DNA of 64,000 nucleotides from Guillardia theta CCMP2712 (GCF_000315625.1 NW_005434661.1:373069-437068), one strand, 5' to 3'. Counted from the stretch's first letter, positions 44,505-55,784 are shown. Made by a program: numbers and translations. The notes: generated from the letters alone by a model not told the origin.

Positions 44505-47500
44505 TCAGAAGTCGAAGCCATCGCGGCTCCTTGCGATCTTGAGATAAGCCGGAGGCGAGCAGCGACGCTGCAGCCACTTGCCGATGGTGACGGGCAGGCA
44601 GCTGACGAGGGTGATGACGGTGACCTTGAGCCAGAAGCTGCCAGAGAAGATGTAGCCCACGTCGAAGTAGGTCGGCAGGAGGAAGAAGGAGAGGACGTAG
44701 GCGGCGAGGCTGAGGATCTGAGAGACGATCATGAGCAGCTTCCACTTCTGAATCTCGAGGGCGACCATGAGCAGTTCAGTGAGCAGGAGGGACGTGAAGG
44801 TGATGGAGATGATGCGGAGGAAGGAGTCGTCGAACATAAAGATGCTCAGGAGCATGATTACTCCCCCCTGGTAGATGCTCTTGAACGTCCACTCCAAGAA
44901 CGTCCTCGTGCACAGCCTCCTCCCCTTCTGCAGCTCCTTGTAGAGCTCCGGGTACATGAAAGCTGTGTCCGGGTCAACATCCTCGTCGAACACCAGCGAG
45001 AAGACTGGCAGCATCGTGTAGACGGTGCTGTACCCGACGACCAGCCAGCCCGAGTAGATGGCGATGGTGGCGAAGTAGAAGATGGCAGAGAAGACGATCT
45101 GGATCATGGAGATGATGAGGCCCCGATGGATGACGAACTGAGACAGCCGAGCTGTCCGCGTGTAGGAGTTCCTCCCGTGCCAGAGCATGAGGCGGCTCAC
45201 GTGCTTGAACTTGGTGAGCGAGAAGTCAGCCGCCAGGGAGGCTTGCCTTCCCTCCTTCCCCTCTATCCCTATCCCCACATCCGCCGCCTGGATCATCGCG
45301 ACGTCGTTGCCCCCGTCCCCTATCGCCGCACATCTCTTCTTGGCGTGCCGTTTGAGCAGCCTCACAATCAGGGCCTTCTGAGTGGGCAGGCAGCGGCAGC
45401 AGACGACCGAGGGGCACTTGCAAGCGACTTCGATGAACTGCCGAGGGAAGTTATCTGTGCAGAGAGAGAGCGAGCGGCCGTCGATGACGAGGCAGGCCCC
45501 GGGCTTCTTCTGGAACCGTTTGAACTCTTCCTCCGCCTGCTCCTTGTTGGCGGCCAGCAGGTGGAAGATGGGGGCGTTCCTTGCGAAGAGATGCGAGCTG
45601 ATCGCTATGCACGTCGCCGTCTCTACCTTGTCGCCTGTGAGCATCCACACTCGCACCCCTGCGTTCCTCAGCGTCTCTAGCGTTGAGTTCACCTGGTCCT
45701 GCAGCTTATCCTCGACCCCCGTGAGCCCCAGCAGCGTCAGGTTGCACTCCAGCTCCTCCACCGCCGTCCTCATCGAGGCGTCGCGGTCCTGCAGCGACCT
45801 CTTGGCAAGCTCGTACCGCTGTGAGAAGGCGGCGTATTCTTCCTTGGAGAGAACTTTCATGGCTATCACCAGCGTCCTCAGCCCCTTCCTCGCCAGGTTT
45901 CCGCACTCCTCCTCGAGCCAGTCCGAGAACTCAACTATCGGCGTCATGGTTGCGTCTGCTCCCTTCATGAGGAAGAGGATCCTCCCGGTCTCGTTCTCGC
46001 GCAGGATGATCCCCATCCTCTTCGTGTCCGAGTTGAAGGGAAACACGTTGAGGATCTCGTACTCCACCTGCTCCCCCGTCGGCCGTCGCAGAATGATGGC
46101 GGTCAGCGTCCTGTCCTCGAGCACGAGGCCGGTGAGCTTGGCGTAGTTGACGAGCGCGACCTCGTCGGGGGAGGAGGCCTGGTAGATCGCCTCTCCTCCC
46201 TCCAGCGTCACGTTCACGTTGTGACACAGCGCGAGGGCCTCGATCAGCCGGCGGGTCCTCAGCTGGACTGGCGGGCGACCCCGGAAAGTCTCTTCCTTGA
46301 TCTCGAAGGCCTTGCGGAGGAGGGACCTGACGTCGTCCAGCGCCTCTCTGCCGAAGGAGACCTCTCCCATGTGGATTTCCTTCATCTCCATCTGATTCTG
46401 CGTGAGGGTCCCAGTCTTGTCCGAGAGCAGGTAGTCGATCCTCCCCAGCTCCTCGGGGATGAAGGAAGATCGGACGATGGTGCCAGGGATCTCCTTGTCG
46501 CCCATCATGAAGTAGGAGAAGGCCGTCTTCGCCATGTCCACGTTCACTCGCAAGCTGATGGGGATGATGCTTGAGAAGAGGATGACGAAGCGGAAAAGCG
46601 ACTGGAACCAGGTGTCGGTCCAACCCTTCAGCAGGACCATCACAAACGAGGACACCAAACTCAACGCGAACAGCATCTTAGCCAGCCTGTTGATCTCAAT
46701 GTCTACCAGACCGACCTTCGACTTGGGAGGATCGGCATTCATGGCGACGCGAGTGTCGGCGCCGGTATAAAGGACGAGGCCGACGGCGCTGCCTCCGCAC
46801 ACGATGGTATTGGCCCATAGAGTGTTGTCGATGCTGAGTGGCTCCACGTGCTCGAGCCCGCGGGAGTTAGCTTCGAGACGATCATCGAGCCCGTCGTCTT
46901 CCAGCGTGAAATTTCCTATGAAGGAATCGATCTCCTTGGTCGGCTTGTCTGCCCACACCGATCCTCGCACGTTGATGATCGCGTCGTCAGTTGGCGATCG
47001 CTGCGTCCCAGCAAGAGCTCGCCGGAGCTTCCAGTCCGTCTCTCCATCCAGCTGATCCGTCCGGATGAAAACCGTTCCGCTCTTGTCGCTCGTGCGTAGT
47101 AGCAGCATGTCAGCGGGAACTCGGGCCCCGGATGGCACGAAAACAACATCTCCGACTTTGAGATCGGCGCTGGGGACGCTCTTCTTCTTCCCGTCCGCAT
47201 GCAGCCTCTCATATCGCTGGCTGTTGGCCTCCTTGTCTCTCACGTACCTCTGGTAGTCGTCGTAACCCTCCTTGATGAGGGTGACGGACAGCACGAAGAC
47301 CAGAGGAGCGATGTAGGTGAACAGGAACCCAACTTGGAGCTCGGGGATGAACTGCGACAGCGCAACGAGGAGGAAGTAGAGGTTGAAGAAGAACCTGAAC
47401 TGCTCGTACAAGACCTCAAAGACGAACGTCGCTGCTCTGTACTTCTGATTCCTCACCACATTGGGAACGGCGAAACCAGCCACAAACCCTTCCTCATGCA

Positions 47501-47792
47501 GAACGTTCTCTTTCAGCTTGCCGTTCTGTGAGTAGAGGTTGCACCCGTTCATAGGGATGATCCTCGGCTGATGGTGATCCTCCTTCCTTGATGCGAACAT
47601 CCTCAGCCATGTCCTTGGATTCAGGAGCTGATAAAAGGCTCGCCGACCGGCCTTCCCGAGGTGCTCCCCTGACCTGAGAGGGGTGCTCTCGTCGTCATCG
47701 GAGCTTTCGTACACGTCCCTCCTCCCTGATGATCGCCGATGCGACTTGTTCAGCAACTCAATGTCACCGGCATCGTTGGCGTGACGGAACAT
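44505..47792 (-). CDS. P4-ATPase phospholipid flippase, ATP9/Neo1 type, intronless
   Basis: A 1095-residue uninterrupted frame. Motifs: P4-type N-terminal helix pair (YEQFRFFFNLYFLLVALSQF, about residue 130), actuator loop LDGETDWKLR, phosphorylation site LLSDKTGTLTQN, ATP-binding SSPDEVALVNYA, MLTGDKVETA, hinge GDGGNDVAMIQAADVGIGI, and a C-terminal group of hydrophobic segments. DGET in place of the TGES of other P-type ATPases marks the P4 group. LDGETDWKLR and RSSFIPEELGRIDYLLSDKTG resemble the Neo1/ATP9 subgroup, which works at Golgi and endosome membranes without a CDC50 partner. All catalytic motifs are intact. The first Met is at 47792; the frame stays open upstream to 47876 without an ATG, so a small 5' exon is possible. 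No introns, unlike most neighbours. Confidence 0.93.
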   Translation of the reverse strand: MFRHANDAGDIELLNKSHRRSSGRRDVYESSDDDESTPLRSGEHLGKAGRRAFYQLLNPRTWLRMFASRKEDHHQPRIIPMNGCNLYSQNGKLKENVLHEEGFVAGFAVPNVVRNQKYRAATFVFEVLYEQFRFFFNLYFLLVALSQFIPELQVGFLFTYIAPLVFVLSVTLIKEGYDDYQRYVRDKEANSQRYERLHADGKKKSVPSADLKVGDVVFVPSGARVPADMLLLRTSDKSGTVFIRTDQLDGETDWKLRRALAGTQRSPTDDAIINVRGSVWADKPTKEIDSFIGNFTLEDDGLDDRLEANSRGLEHVEPLSIDNTLWANTIVCGGSAVGLVLYTGADTRVAMNADPPKSKVGLVDIEINRLAKMLFALSLVSSFVMVLLKGWTDTWFQSLFRFVILFSSIIPISLRVNVDMAKTAFSYFMMGDKEIPGTIVRSSFIPEELGRIDYLLSDKTGTLTQNQMEMKEIHMGEVSFGREALDDVRSLLRKAFEIKEETFRGRPPVQLRTRRLIEALALCHNVNVTLEGGEAIYQASSPDEVALVNYAKLTGLVLEDRTLTAIILRRPTGEQVEYEILNVFPFNSDTKRMGIILRENETGRILFLMKGADATMTPIVEFSDWLEEECGNLARKGLRTLVIAMKVLSKEEYAAFSQRYELAKRSLQDRDASMRTAVEELECNLTLLGLTGVEDKLQDQVNSTLETLRNAGVRVWMLTGDKVETATCIAISSHLFARNAPIFHLLAANKEQAEEEFKRFQKKPGACLVIDGRSLSLCTDNFPRQFIEVACKCPSVVCCRCLPTQKALIVRLLKRHAKKRCAAIGDGGNDVAMIQAADVGIGIEGKEGRQASLAADFSLTKFKHVSRLMLWHGRNSYTRTARLSQFVIHRGLIISMIQIVFSAIFYFATIAIYSGWLVVGYSTVYTMLPVFSLVFDEDVDPDTAFMYPELYKELQKGRRLCTRTFLEWTFKSIYQGGVIMLLSIFMFDDSFLRIISITFTSLLLTELLMVALEIQKWKLLMIVSQILSLAAYVLSFFLLPTYFDVGYIFSGSFWLKVTVITLVSCLPVTIGKWLQRRCSPPAYLKIARSRDGFDF

Positions 47793-48714
47793 CCTCTTTG
47801 AAATAGTCCTGCTGAAGGTGAAGGAGGACAGTTTGAATATTTGAGTGAGTGACTCCAGCAAGTCAAGAGGCTCCAAACAACCTCGAGCAACGAGGAGATC
47901 AGCTTGAGCGATAAAAATTTACAGTCAAGTGGCAGATCATCTCCTTACAGCAAGTCCTTGAAAATCTCCAAAGCAGAAGAAACGAGAGCAAAGAATAAGG
48001 AGGAAACGAGGTGAAGATCGTGGAGGATGGGAGAGAGGAGAGTTAGAAGAGTTTGGGTGGGAGAGGCAAGAGGAGGAGGAGGATGAGGATGAGGAGGAGG
48101 AGGAGGAGGAGGAGGAGGAGGAGGAGGCAACTCGACCTGTCGCCGCTATCTCATGGGGTCCACCAGGAGACTGCCCTGTAGCATGAGAGGGGAGAATCAA
48201 AATTAAAATGTTGTAAAATACATCATACCACCAACTTGTACCTTCAAATAATAATATTGTTATTCTCAACAAATTAAAAATATCAATATATTATTGTATT
48301 GCCGTAATTATAAATTTTTCCATATTTCTTTGAAAAACGTTTTAAGATGTCGGGGCAACGGAAGTGCGAAAATTCACGGACAGGGTGGCGGCTGAGCTGG
48401 GGAGGATAGCCGCGGGATCAGGAGCAGCCTGGCCAGGATGGTTGAGTTCCAACAAGTAGATATGCTGCAGTATGGACGAGAGTCAGTGTGGGCAGAAAGA
48501 GAGGGAAGAGAGGAGGGGATGAAGCAACTAAAGTGAGGAGCATTTTCAAGGAAAGTGAAGAACTGTGGGATTATATCTATACAGGGGTGGAAGATTCACT
48601 ACTAAACTTCGATGTTATGCTGCCTTATTGTTGCAGCTCGTGTCCTCACATGATTAATTTTTACTTTTGAACCTCTAACTTCGAATTTGGTGCTGCAGAA
48701 TTGATGAAGCCATA
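47793..48714. other. Divergent spacer between the flippase and a coiled-coil gene
   Basis: Contains a GGA/GATGAG run (48070-48128), an AT-rich block (48190-48330) and a possible upstream exon of the plus-strand gene (short frame from 48488). The G-rich GTACTT element is absent. Confidence 0.5.
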
Positions 48715-51700
48715 ATGGGTGGGGGAGGAGCAGGTAAGGGAACGATGGAAGGCTTGACTCGCTCCTCTTCCATCTCAGCAAAAGCACAACTTCTATCCCA
48801 AGACGATCAGAAAAGGGTGGCGAGTCTTGAATCGAAAATCGCTGAGCAGAAGAAAGAGATTGAGAACCGCGATATCACAATCAAGGCGATACAAAGGAAC
48901 TTCGAGCAACTCTCCACTCTCTGTCAACAAGACAAAGAGCAACTGCAACGACTGCAGAAGACGTTAGCGGAGGCAGAGAGTCGAGCAGTGGATGATGAGA
49001 CGAAGAGGAAGGCGGAGAAATACCCGCAGCTGAAGGAAGCCTTCGATTCGCTCAACCAATCTTACGTGGAGGCCGAAGCCAAGATTGAGAAGATGCGGCA
49101 ACAGACCGTCGAGCAATCCGGGAGCTTGCAGAACCTTGAATCAGTCAAGAGGTCTCTCATGCAAGAGGTGAAGCTCGTCTGCCTTCCGCTTCCTTCTTTG
49201 AGCGCGTCTGCACTTGGGCAGGTCGAGGCAGGGAGGAAGAGCCTGCAGGAGGCCAAGACTCTGCTGAGCGAGTCTCAGGCGCGGGCCAAAACGTGAGGAA
49301 GGGAGGGGAGGGCTCCGTGCTGTTGCTGAGATGCTGCAGGCTCGAGAGCAAGATCGCAGCGTATGAGAAGGAGGTGGCCGAGCAGAAGGATGCGAACAAA
49401 CTGCTCTCACGCAGCAAGTGAACTCTCCTCTCCTCCCGCGTGGCCGCTCGTGTGACGTCGATGGTAGGATGGAGCAGGAGAAGGTGGAGAAGGAGCTTCG
49501 ATCGGATGTCTCCAGACTGCAGGCCCAGGTGCGCGATCGAGAGAGGAGGAGGAGGCAGCGATGGGACTGTGAGGGGTGTTGGGGGGAGGAGGAGGAGGAG
49601 AAGGAGGAGGAGGAGGAGGAGTCCTGCTGAGCTGTCATTTATCAGGTCACGCAAGCAAGCAAGGAGGAGCAGCAGTTGAAAAAGGAGCTGAAGTAGAGCA
49701 GAGGCGACTGCGGTGGCGGGACTGATGGAACGGCAGGGACTTGGGGGAAGCTCTGAGGGAGCTGGAGGGCAGCAAGAAAACCTCGAGCAGGTTGTGGGGG
49801 TGTAGGATGAATGTCTGCGAGTGAGAGATTGTCAGGTTGTCACAAGACTTGCAGAAAGCCCAAGAGACGTCAGAACTTCTTAAGAAACAAGTTGTTTGTT
49901 GTTGCATGTCGTCTGTTTTCTGTTGTTTCTTGTTTTGCTGTTTTTTTACATTGCCTTTGTTGTTCGCTTGTTGTCTGTTGTTTGATGCTGCTGTTGCTGT
50001 CATCTGCATGATTGATGGTCGATTGATCTTAAACTTGAAACTATGGGATGGGAAGAGATTACGAGGATGTGATGATTATCGTTCCTTTGATGTCCATGAA
50101 GGCAATTTTCAAATGCTGCTGAACAAGGATTATCCAACCTTGAATGAGAGTTTCTGCAGGTTGCAGAGCTGCATGTGATGCTTGAGAAAGCGACATCACA
50201 AGTCTGTGTCCTCCTCCTCATCTTGCTCCTCCTCGTTCTCTCTCCCCATTCTTCTCATCCTTTGCTCTTCTTTCTCAACCTCTTTCATCGTATCACCTGA
50301 GTTTAGCTTTGTGCGCAGGCGGGCAAATCCAAGTCCGAGGTAACCAAGCTTGAAGGAGAGCTTTCAGCGTGTAAATCAGAAAAGGAAGTTTTGAGTGGCA
50401 AAGTATCAATTCATCTCGCAACCATAATCCTCTTTTCTTTTTTTCTCCTCGCTCTGCTCTCGAAACTCCTCTCCTCTGATCTCCTTTTTCCTCCTCTCTC
50501 GAGCAACATTTTGAGGAGTTGTCATGATGATTCTCTCTGTGTGAATGTTTTCATGTCATAGGTAGATGCTCTTTCCAAGGAGGTGGAGCAGTGGAGAGAC
50601 AAGATGCTGAATGAAACCTCCAAGAGGAAGACAGCTGAGGCAGAGCTGGGGGAGCTGAAGAAGAGGATGGCAGACTTGAGAGAGGAGAAGGAGAGGGAGG
50701 AGAGGCAGGGAAGTGACATGAAACTTAGACTGGATGAGGGCGAGATGAAGGTTGTTGATCAGCACCTGATGTTCTCTCATTCATGTCCTTCCAGGTGAAA
50801 GACTTGCAAGCGAAGATCCACGAGCTCACGGTGAAAAGTGTATCGTCTGTTCGAAGTGGGGGTTGATTGCGATGCTATGATGATCAAATCAATGAGAAGG
50901 AGGACAAGAAAGGGAGCGCGGTGATTTTGTTGTTGATCTTGTTCGAGCAGAAGGAAGTTGAAAACAAGGATGTCAAACTCAAAGAAAGCGAGTCAACGAT
51001 AAGCGGGTTACAATTCTCAAATTCTCAGGTATTCCACCCTCCTCTCCTCTCCTCTCCTGCACATTTCCTCTTCGATCTTCTTGTCCTTACCTCCCTCTTC
51101 TCACTTCAACCCTCAGATGGAATCAAAGATTGCGCACATGCAGGAGCAAATGGAGTTCTGGGATGAAGAGGTTTTCACCTCCTCCTTCCCTCACCTCCCC
51201 TTCTGCCCCCCCCCCTTCCTTCCTCTCTGCCTCCCCTTCTCCCACTTTCTCCTCACTCTTTCGAAGTCCAGCAAGATGAAAGAACGACTTCAAGCCTCCT
51301 CTGTTCGCATCGACGAGCAGGAGAAGGAGCTTCGCAGGTCAGCTGCGGCTTTTTGCTGCTGCCGATGAGGGAGACGCAGGCTGAGGAAACAAGCCACCGA
51401 TCTTGACGGGGCCAACGAGCAGGCGAACGCTGCGAGGATGGAGATCGAGGTGAAGGGCGGGGGAGAGGATCAGAGGGGAGGATGATAGTCTGCTGGAAGA
51501 GCCTACAGAGAAATCACTTGCTGCAACTGGAGGAGATGAAGAAGTCAAAGGACAAGCTGCAGAAGGTGTTTCTTCCTCCTCGACCCTGCCAGCGTTGACG
51601 GCAAGGCAGGAGCTGGACATGACGGATAGGGCGAGGGAGCGAACAGCGCAGGAGCTGGAGGCATCCAAGAAGAGAGTGGAGGTAGCAAGAGCGGAAGCAT

Positions 51701-51955
51701 GCATCCTCTCAGCCCCGATGATTCGCCGCAGGAGGCCGAAGAAACCATCCGGTCATTGCAGGCTGGACAGTCAGGAATCGAAGAGATGCAGGCGCAGGTG
51801 TGTCGAGGTGTGATGTTGCGGCTGTCGGGTGACTTGCGTTGAAGATCAACAAGCTCAAGGACACGGTGGAGAAGAAAGAGGCGAACATCGCGAGAAGCGA
51901 CAAGATCATTCAGAAGCTCATGTCGGAACTGGAGGAGCTAAAGGGCAAGAGTTGA
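48715..51955 (+). CDS. Coiled-coil protein with many small exons
   Basis: Plus-strand gene. The longest exon (from about 48702; ATG 48715) has DQKRVASLESKIAEQKKEIE and KTLAEAESRAVDDETKRKAE. At least twelve small exons of nearly pure coiled coil follow: RLESKIAAYEKEVAEQKDAN, MEQEKVEKELRSDVSRLQAQ, VAELHVMLEKATSQ, SKSEVTKLEGELSACKSEKE, VDALSKEVEQWRDKMLNETS, EVENKDVKLKESESTISGLQ, MESKIAHMQEQMEFWDEE, SSKMKERLQASSVRIDEQEK, and a last exon INKLKDTVEKKEANIARSDK ending TGA at 51953-51955. I recognise no orthologue. Exon lengths tend to whole heptads. The 3' end lies 56 bases from the convergent mutarotase gene stop. The start is uncertain because an acceptor (CTGCAG at 48698) precedes the ATG, so upstream exons may exist. 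Confidence 0.6.
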
Positions 51956-52011
51956 GAGTACAAGGGAACAAGGAGAGGTGCTGAGAGGAGAAGGGAGCGT
52001 GGACCCGCGTC

Positions 52012-52970
52012 TCACGTGTACATGGCGGGAAGGCTGTTGGTAGACGTCTCCCCCGTCAACGTGTACAGCTCATCGAGCATCGTCCAAGTCCCGCCCTCGA
52101 AGAAAGTACACATAAGCTCCTCCCACACCTTCACTCGCTCCACCGATCGGTAACTGCGACCTCTGCGTTCAGTACTGCTCAAACATGCGAGGCAAGACGA
52201 GGCAGGTGAGGCAGGGGAAGGTCAACCACCTTGATCCAGGTCCAAGATCTCGTGCCATGTCAACGCCTTGTTCAAGCTCGATGTACATCTGAAGAGCATT
52301 GCCTCCGTCGGATGGGCAATGAATCTGTGAAAGTCGTCATCGTCAACATGGTTGTCGTAACACCCACCAACACCACCACCACCACCACCACCACCAACAG
52401 TATGATGCTGTTCCGTTCCTCTCCTCCATCTCCTCCCTCCCCTCCCTCCCCTCCCTCCCCTCCCTCCCTCCCCTCCGCTGTCTTCATTACCGACAAGAGC
52501 TTCACTCCAGCTTTCCGCAGTCCTCTCTCAACCTCCGGCCAGACACCTGAGAACATTTGAGCGATGATGGAGTCGAACGAATGGCACCGACACACAAGCA
52601 GCAGATCCCATTCTCATCATCGTTATCACTATCGCAACAAAATCTCCTCATCATGGCAATCAAGCAAGAAAGTTTATCGTCTCGGTCATCGGCCATCACT
52701 ATCGCCACGACTCGTCACCTTTGTGATGCCTCTTGTAGAGCTCCAGCTTGTCTTTCTTCACATTCGTTCGAAACATCAACCTGGTCTCAACTTTCAGAGC
52801 CTGACATGTAGAAAATGATATCAGCACCGCTGCTTCTTTTTTCTGCTCATCATCCTGCACGACATGTCACCCATCTCTAAAAACCTTGGCAGGTGAGTTC
52901 ACCTGTGATACGAATGGACCAGCAACCCTCCACAAACAGCTCCGAGCAGCGTGTAGAATGCCGTCCTCAT
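52012..52970 (-). CDS. L-rhamnose mutarotase-like (DUF718) protein with N-terminal hydrophobic segment
   Basis: Minus-strand gene reconstructed as five exons. ATG 52970 gives MRTAFYTLLGAVCGGLLVHS, a signal peptide or anchor. A CACAG|GTGAAC donor and CCAG acceptor join it in phase to LMFRTNVKKDKLELYKRHH, then GVWPEVERGLRKAGVKLLS, IHCPSDGGNALQMYIELEQG, and a last exon VERVKVWEELMCTFFEGGTW ending LPAMYT and TGA at 52012-52014. The order FRTNVKKDKLELYKRHH, WPEV...LRKAGVK and a late W...L block matches the RhaM/DUF718 fold, which interconverts anomers of L-rhamnose in bacteria. Whether it acts on rhamnose here is unknown. An intron carries GGGA and ACC repeats. Confidence 0.7.
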
Positions 52971-53032
52971 CTAAGGATCCCAAGATCAAATCTGAGGATA
53001 TCGACGCTTTTGTCGAACTCCCTTGCAACGCC

Positions 53033-53118
53033 TTCCTCCTCCTCCTCCTCCTCCTCCTCCTCCTCCTCCTCCTCCTCCTCCTCCTCCTCCTCCTCCTCCT
53101 CCTCCTCCTCCTCCTCCC
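53033..53118. repeat. (TCC)n microsatellite in a divergent spacer
   Basis: About 28 TCC copies, 63 bases upstream of the mutarotase start and about 270 upstream of the plus-strand start. Confidence 0.95.
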
Positions 53119-53285
53119 TTACCCCCCCCCTCCTCCTCCTTGCCTCCTCTCGTTCTCTCCTCCTCGTCCCTGGCGCCCTGGCAATGCATGCTCGACTTCA
53201 GATTCTTCCCCTTTCTTTTTTTTTGTTTTTCTTTCTTTTTTGGATTTTTTATTTTCCCACCCCTCGAGCAATTCTCCATTTGCAG

Positions 53286-53375
53286 TACTAAATATGACCC
53301 CCCTACCCCACAAGTAAAAATGGCACCACCTCTACCCCATTTTTTCCCACCCAACACCCCGTCCACCTCCACCTT
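53286..53375. promoter_or_regulatory. C4TA-rich element in a divergent spacer
   Basis: CCCCCCTACCCCACAAGTAAAAATGG and CACCTCTACCCCATTTTTTCCCACCC-like sequence, the reverse-complement form of the GGGGTA blocks, 13 bases upstream of ATG 53388. The promoter role is inferred. Confidence 0.4.
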
Positions 53376-53387
53376 CCTAAAGGCATC

Positions 53388-54494
53388 ATGGCGATCAGCG
53401 CCAGGGATGCGAGACTGGCCATGGCCTGCGGGCTGCACGGGCGGCTGGGAGAGGAGAGCTGCATCCAGCTCCTCGGATGCGGCGACATCCTCGTGGAGAT
53501 CCTGCGCTTCGTCCCCATCATCGTCCCTGACCATGTGGAAACCCTGAAAGAAGCAGTGGAAGTAGCGCTCCCGAACCAGGTGATAGTGCTGCGGAGAGGA
53601 GAGTATATTGTCGGCTCGAATCCTGGGCAGTACGTCATTGCTGGCAAGCAGGAGAGTGGGAACACTATCCTCCAGCTCATGCGCGATGTCTCACTCTGTG
53701 GTGAATCTGGAACCGTCTTGAAAGGGATGCTGGTGATTCCGAAACAAGTGAGTTGCTCTATGAGCAACATCACCATCACCGATGCCGGACAAAGCTGTGT
53801 GAGAGTGGATTCAGGCAAGCTGGTAACGTGCTCTCTTCTTTCCGTGAGATGTCTTGCATTGATGCCCGTGAAACAACAGTATCTGGATAACTGCTCGTTG
53901 ATATGTGGGCATGCAAGCGCTGTGAGGGTTGAAGGGGATGGTGAGGTGAGCAAGCTATGGCAGTGCATGCTCGTTCTTAGAAGCTCACGCCATGCCCGCT
54001 AGGTAGCAGCTAAGAGATGCCGATTGGGCGGTGAAGGAGAGATTGGGAAAGCCGTTCCTGAGTTCTATGAACTCCCGAGGACCTGGATCGATACGGCAGG
54101 GTCGGTGCAGGAGTACGGGCTTAGAAAGAACTCATGTGAGACGATCGGTCAGCTGGACCCTTGCTGAAGAGAGTTTGTTTGAGCGCAGGCTATGGCGTCT
54201 TCCTCCGAGACAGAGGGAGTGCGGAGCTGTGGGGGTGTGAAGTCTCCTACTGCTCTGAATCTGGCATCTTCCTTCGTGATGAGGGGCGGGTCTCGATCTA
54301 TGGGTAAGTAACGACTAGAGCTGCTCCTCTTACGCTCATGCTGCGATGATAGGGGCAAGATCCGCTGCTGCAGGTACGTCTTCACCTCCGGCGATGGGCT
54401 GGGCAAGGAGCTGCGATGCGAGTCATGCTTGTTCGACGGCAACAGCCACTGCTGGTATGACGAGGACAGGCCGTCGCAAGTTCACCTGCTCTAA
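53388..54494 (+). CDS. F-box-like, right-handed beta-helix protein
   Basis: ATG 53388. The N-terminus has SCIQLLGCGDILVEILRFVP, resembling an F-box (the L..GD.L.EIL pattern). It is followed by VETLKEAVEVALPNQVIVLRRGEY (typical start of a parallel beta-helix, as in FBXO11-type and NosD-like repeats), SMSNITITDAGQSCVRVDSG, QQYLDNCSLICGHASAVRVE, and after introns AELWGCEVSYCSESGIFLRD and CESCLFDGNSHCWYDEDRP, with TAA at 54492-54494. The recurring pattern of a short hydrophobic strand, Asn/Cys, then S-G at roughly 22-residue steps supports a beta-helix. FBXO11-like ubiquitin-ligase adaptors are the closest known layout. The F-box call is weak; the beta-helix call is stronger. Confidence 0.6.
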
Positions 54495-54533
54495 GCTAAT
54501 CTCTTAGTAAAGTGCGCGTGCGATATTTGAAGC

Positions 54534-54607
54534 GACTCCTCCTCCTCCTCCTCCTCCTCCTCCTCCTCCTCCTCCTCCTCCTCCTCCTCCTCCTCCTCCT
54601 CCTCCTC
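54534..54607. repeat. (TCC)n microsatellite between tandem genes
   Basis: About 24 TCC copies in the 214-base spacer between the beta-helix gene stop and the next plus-strand ATG. Confidence 0.95.
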
Positions 54608-54708
54608 CCCAACCTCAAGCTCAAGTACGTTCCAGCATGCAGCGCCTTAATCGTGAATCAAGGCGCACTATTTTTTTACAACTGCTACTACTACCAGGAA
54701 AAAAAAGA

Positions 54709-55705
54709 ATGTCAATGAGCGGTCAAATGGCGGCGAGCTCGAGGGCGGCCGAGCTTGATGCGGCGGCGTCGAGACTTCGTGGGCGAGCAGAGGAGCTGGC
54801 GAGACACTACGAGGAGCAGGGAGGAGCGAGGAAGAGCTCATGGCAGACAGCCTTGCGCTTTCTGCATAAGGAGCTCCTGTCGCCTTCTGTTTCACAAGAT
54901 CAAAGGTGAGGTGTCCTGCCAGGCAGAAGGAGGTTCTGACATGCGAGCCAGCGCTATGCGGCATTCGTCGTCGTCAGATGCTAGCTTGATCGAGTAAGCC
55001 TTGTTGACGGTGTGATGCCTTCCAACCCCCGCCCCTCACTCCCACAAGTTTGATAGGGCGATCGCTAGAGGAACAGCAACGGATGGCAGAGTGGAGCAAA
55101 AGACAAGAGAGGGCATTGGCAATGTCCAAGATTGTGGAAAGAAAGAGAGTCAAGGAGAACGACAGGCAGCTGAAGGACATCGAGAAGAAGGCATTCCAGC
55201 CGCATGCTCGACAAGGACACGACTGACTAGCTTTTGCAGTTGAAGCTCAAGGTTGTGAAGCAGTCGTCAATCCACGATCAAATCCTCGACACGATGGCGG
55301 CGACGATGGAGATGCATGTTGAGCATGCGCACGAGTCCTTCCGAAGAAGAAGCCTGCTCTTCTGCGAGACTCGTTTCAAAGAGCAAGACGCGACCATGCA
55401 GCCTGTCCACGACTACTTGCGAGACAGCCTGCAACATCGCTCATTCAACACTGGGAGCTGGAAGCGACTTGACAGGAAGCTCTCGTTACCGGAGATGCAC
55501 ATGAAGTCGTAAGTCAGCTCTCTTCTTCTTCCTCCCATCTCGCTGCTCGTGCGTGACTCGAACCATCAGGCCGTTCGCACCTCGGATGAGGTCGGAGTCG
55601 ACACTCCTCAACGATAGGAGCTCGTACACCTCTATCGTCAGACGCAACAGCTCAATCTTCACAACTTCCCAGATCAACGGGGACAAGCTGCTGCAAACGA
55701 TTTGA
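54709..55705 (+). CDS. Small hypothetical protein with coiled-coil segment
   Basis: ATG 54709 opens MSMSGQMAASSRAAELDAAA with helical LRGRAEELARHYEEQGGARK. Small exons follow: SAMRHSSSSDASLI and LIGRSLEEQQRMAEWSKRQE...IVERKRVKENDRQLKDIEKK. What looks like a GC-AG intron (55191-55239) comes next, then LKLKVVKQSSIHDQILDTMA and HESFRRRSLLFCETRFKEQD, and a last exon with PFAPRMRSESTLLNDRSSYT ending TGA at 55703-55705. All phases agree. I do not recognise it; it is a basic, helical protein. The stop is 79 bases from the convergent PIGZ-like gene stop. Confidence 0.6.
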
Positions 55706-55784
55706 GCTAAACGTCTCACGAGGAGCAGTGAGTTGTAACATATGTAGATTTGTGTAGAATCAATTGTTTTATGCAAAGTGAAAG

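Noticed and set aside
45126-45680. Plus-strand frame opposite the P4-ATPase
   Set aside because: Antisense shadow; the minus strand encodes intact flippase motifs.
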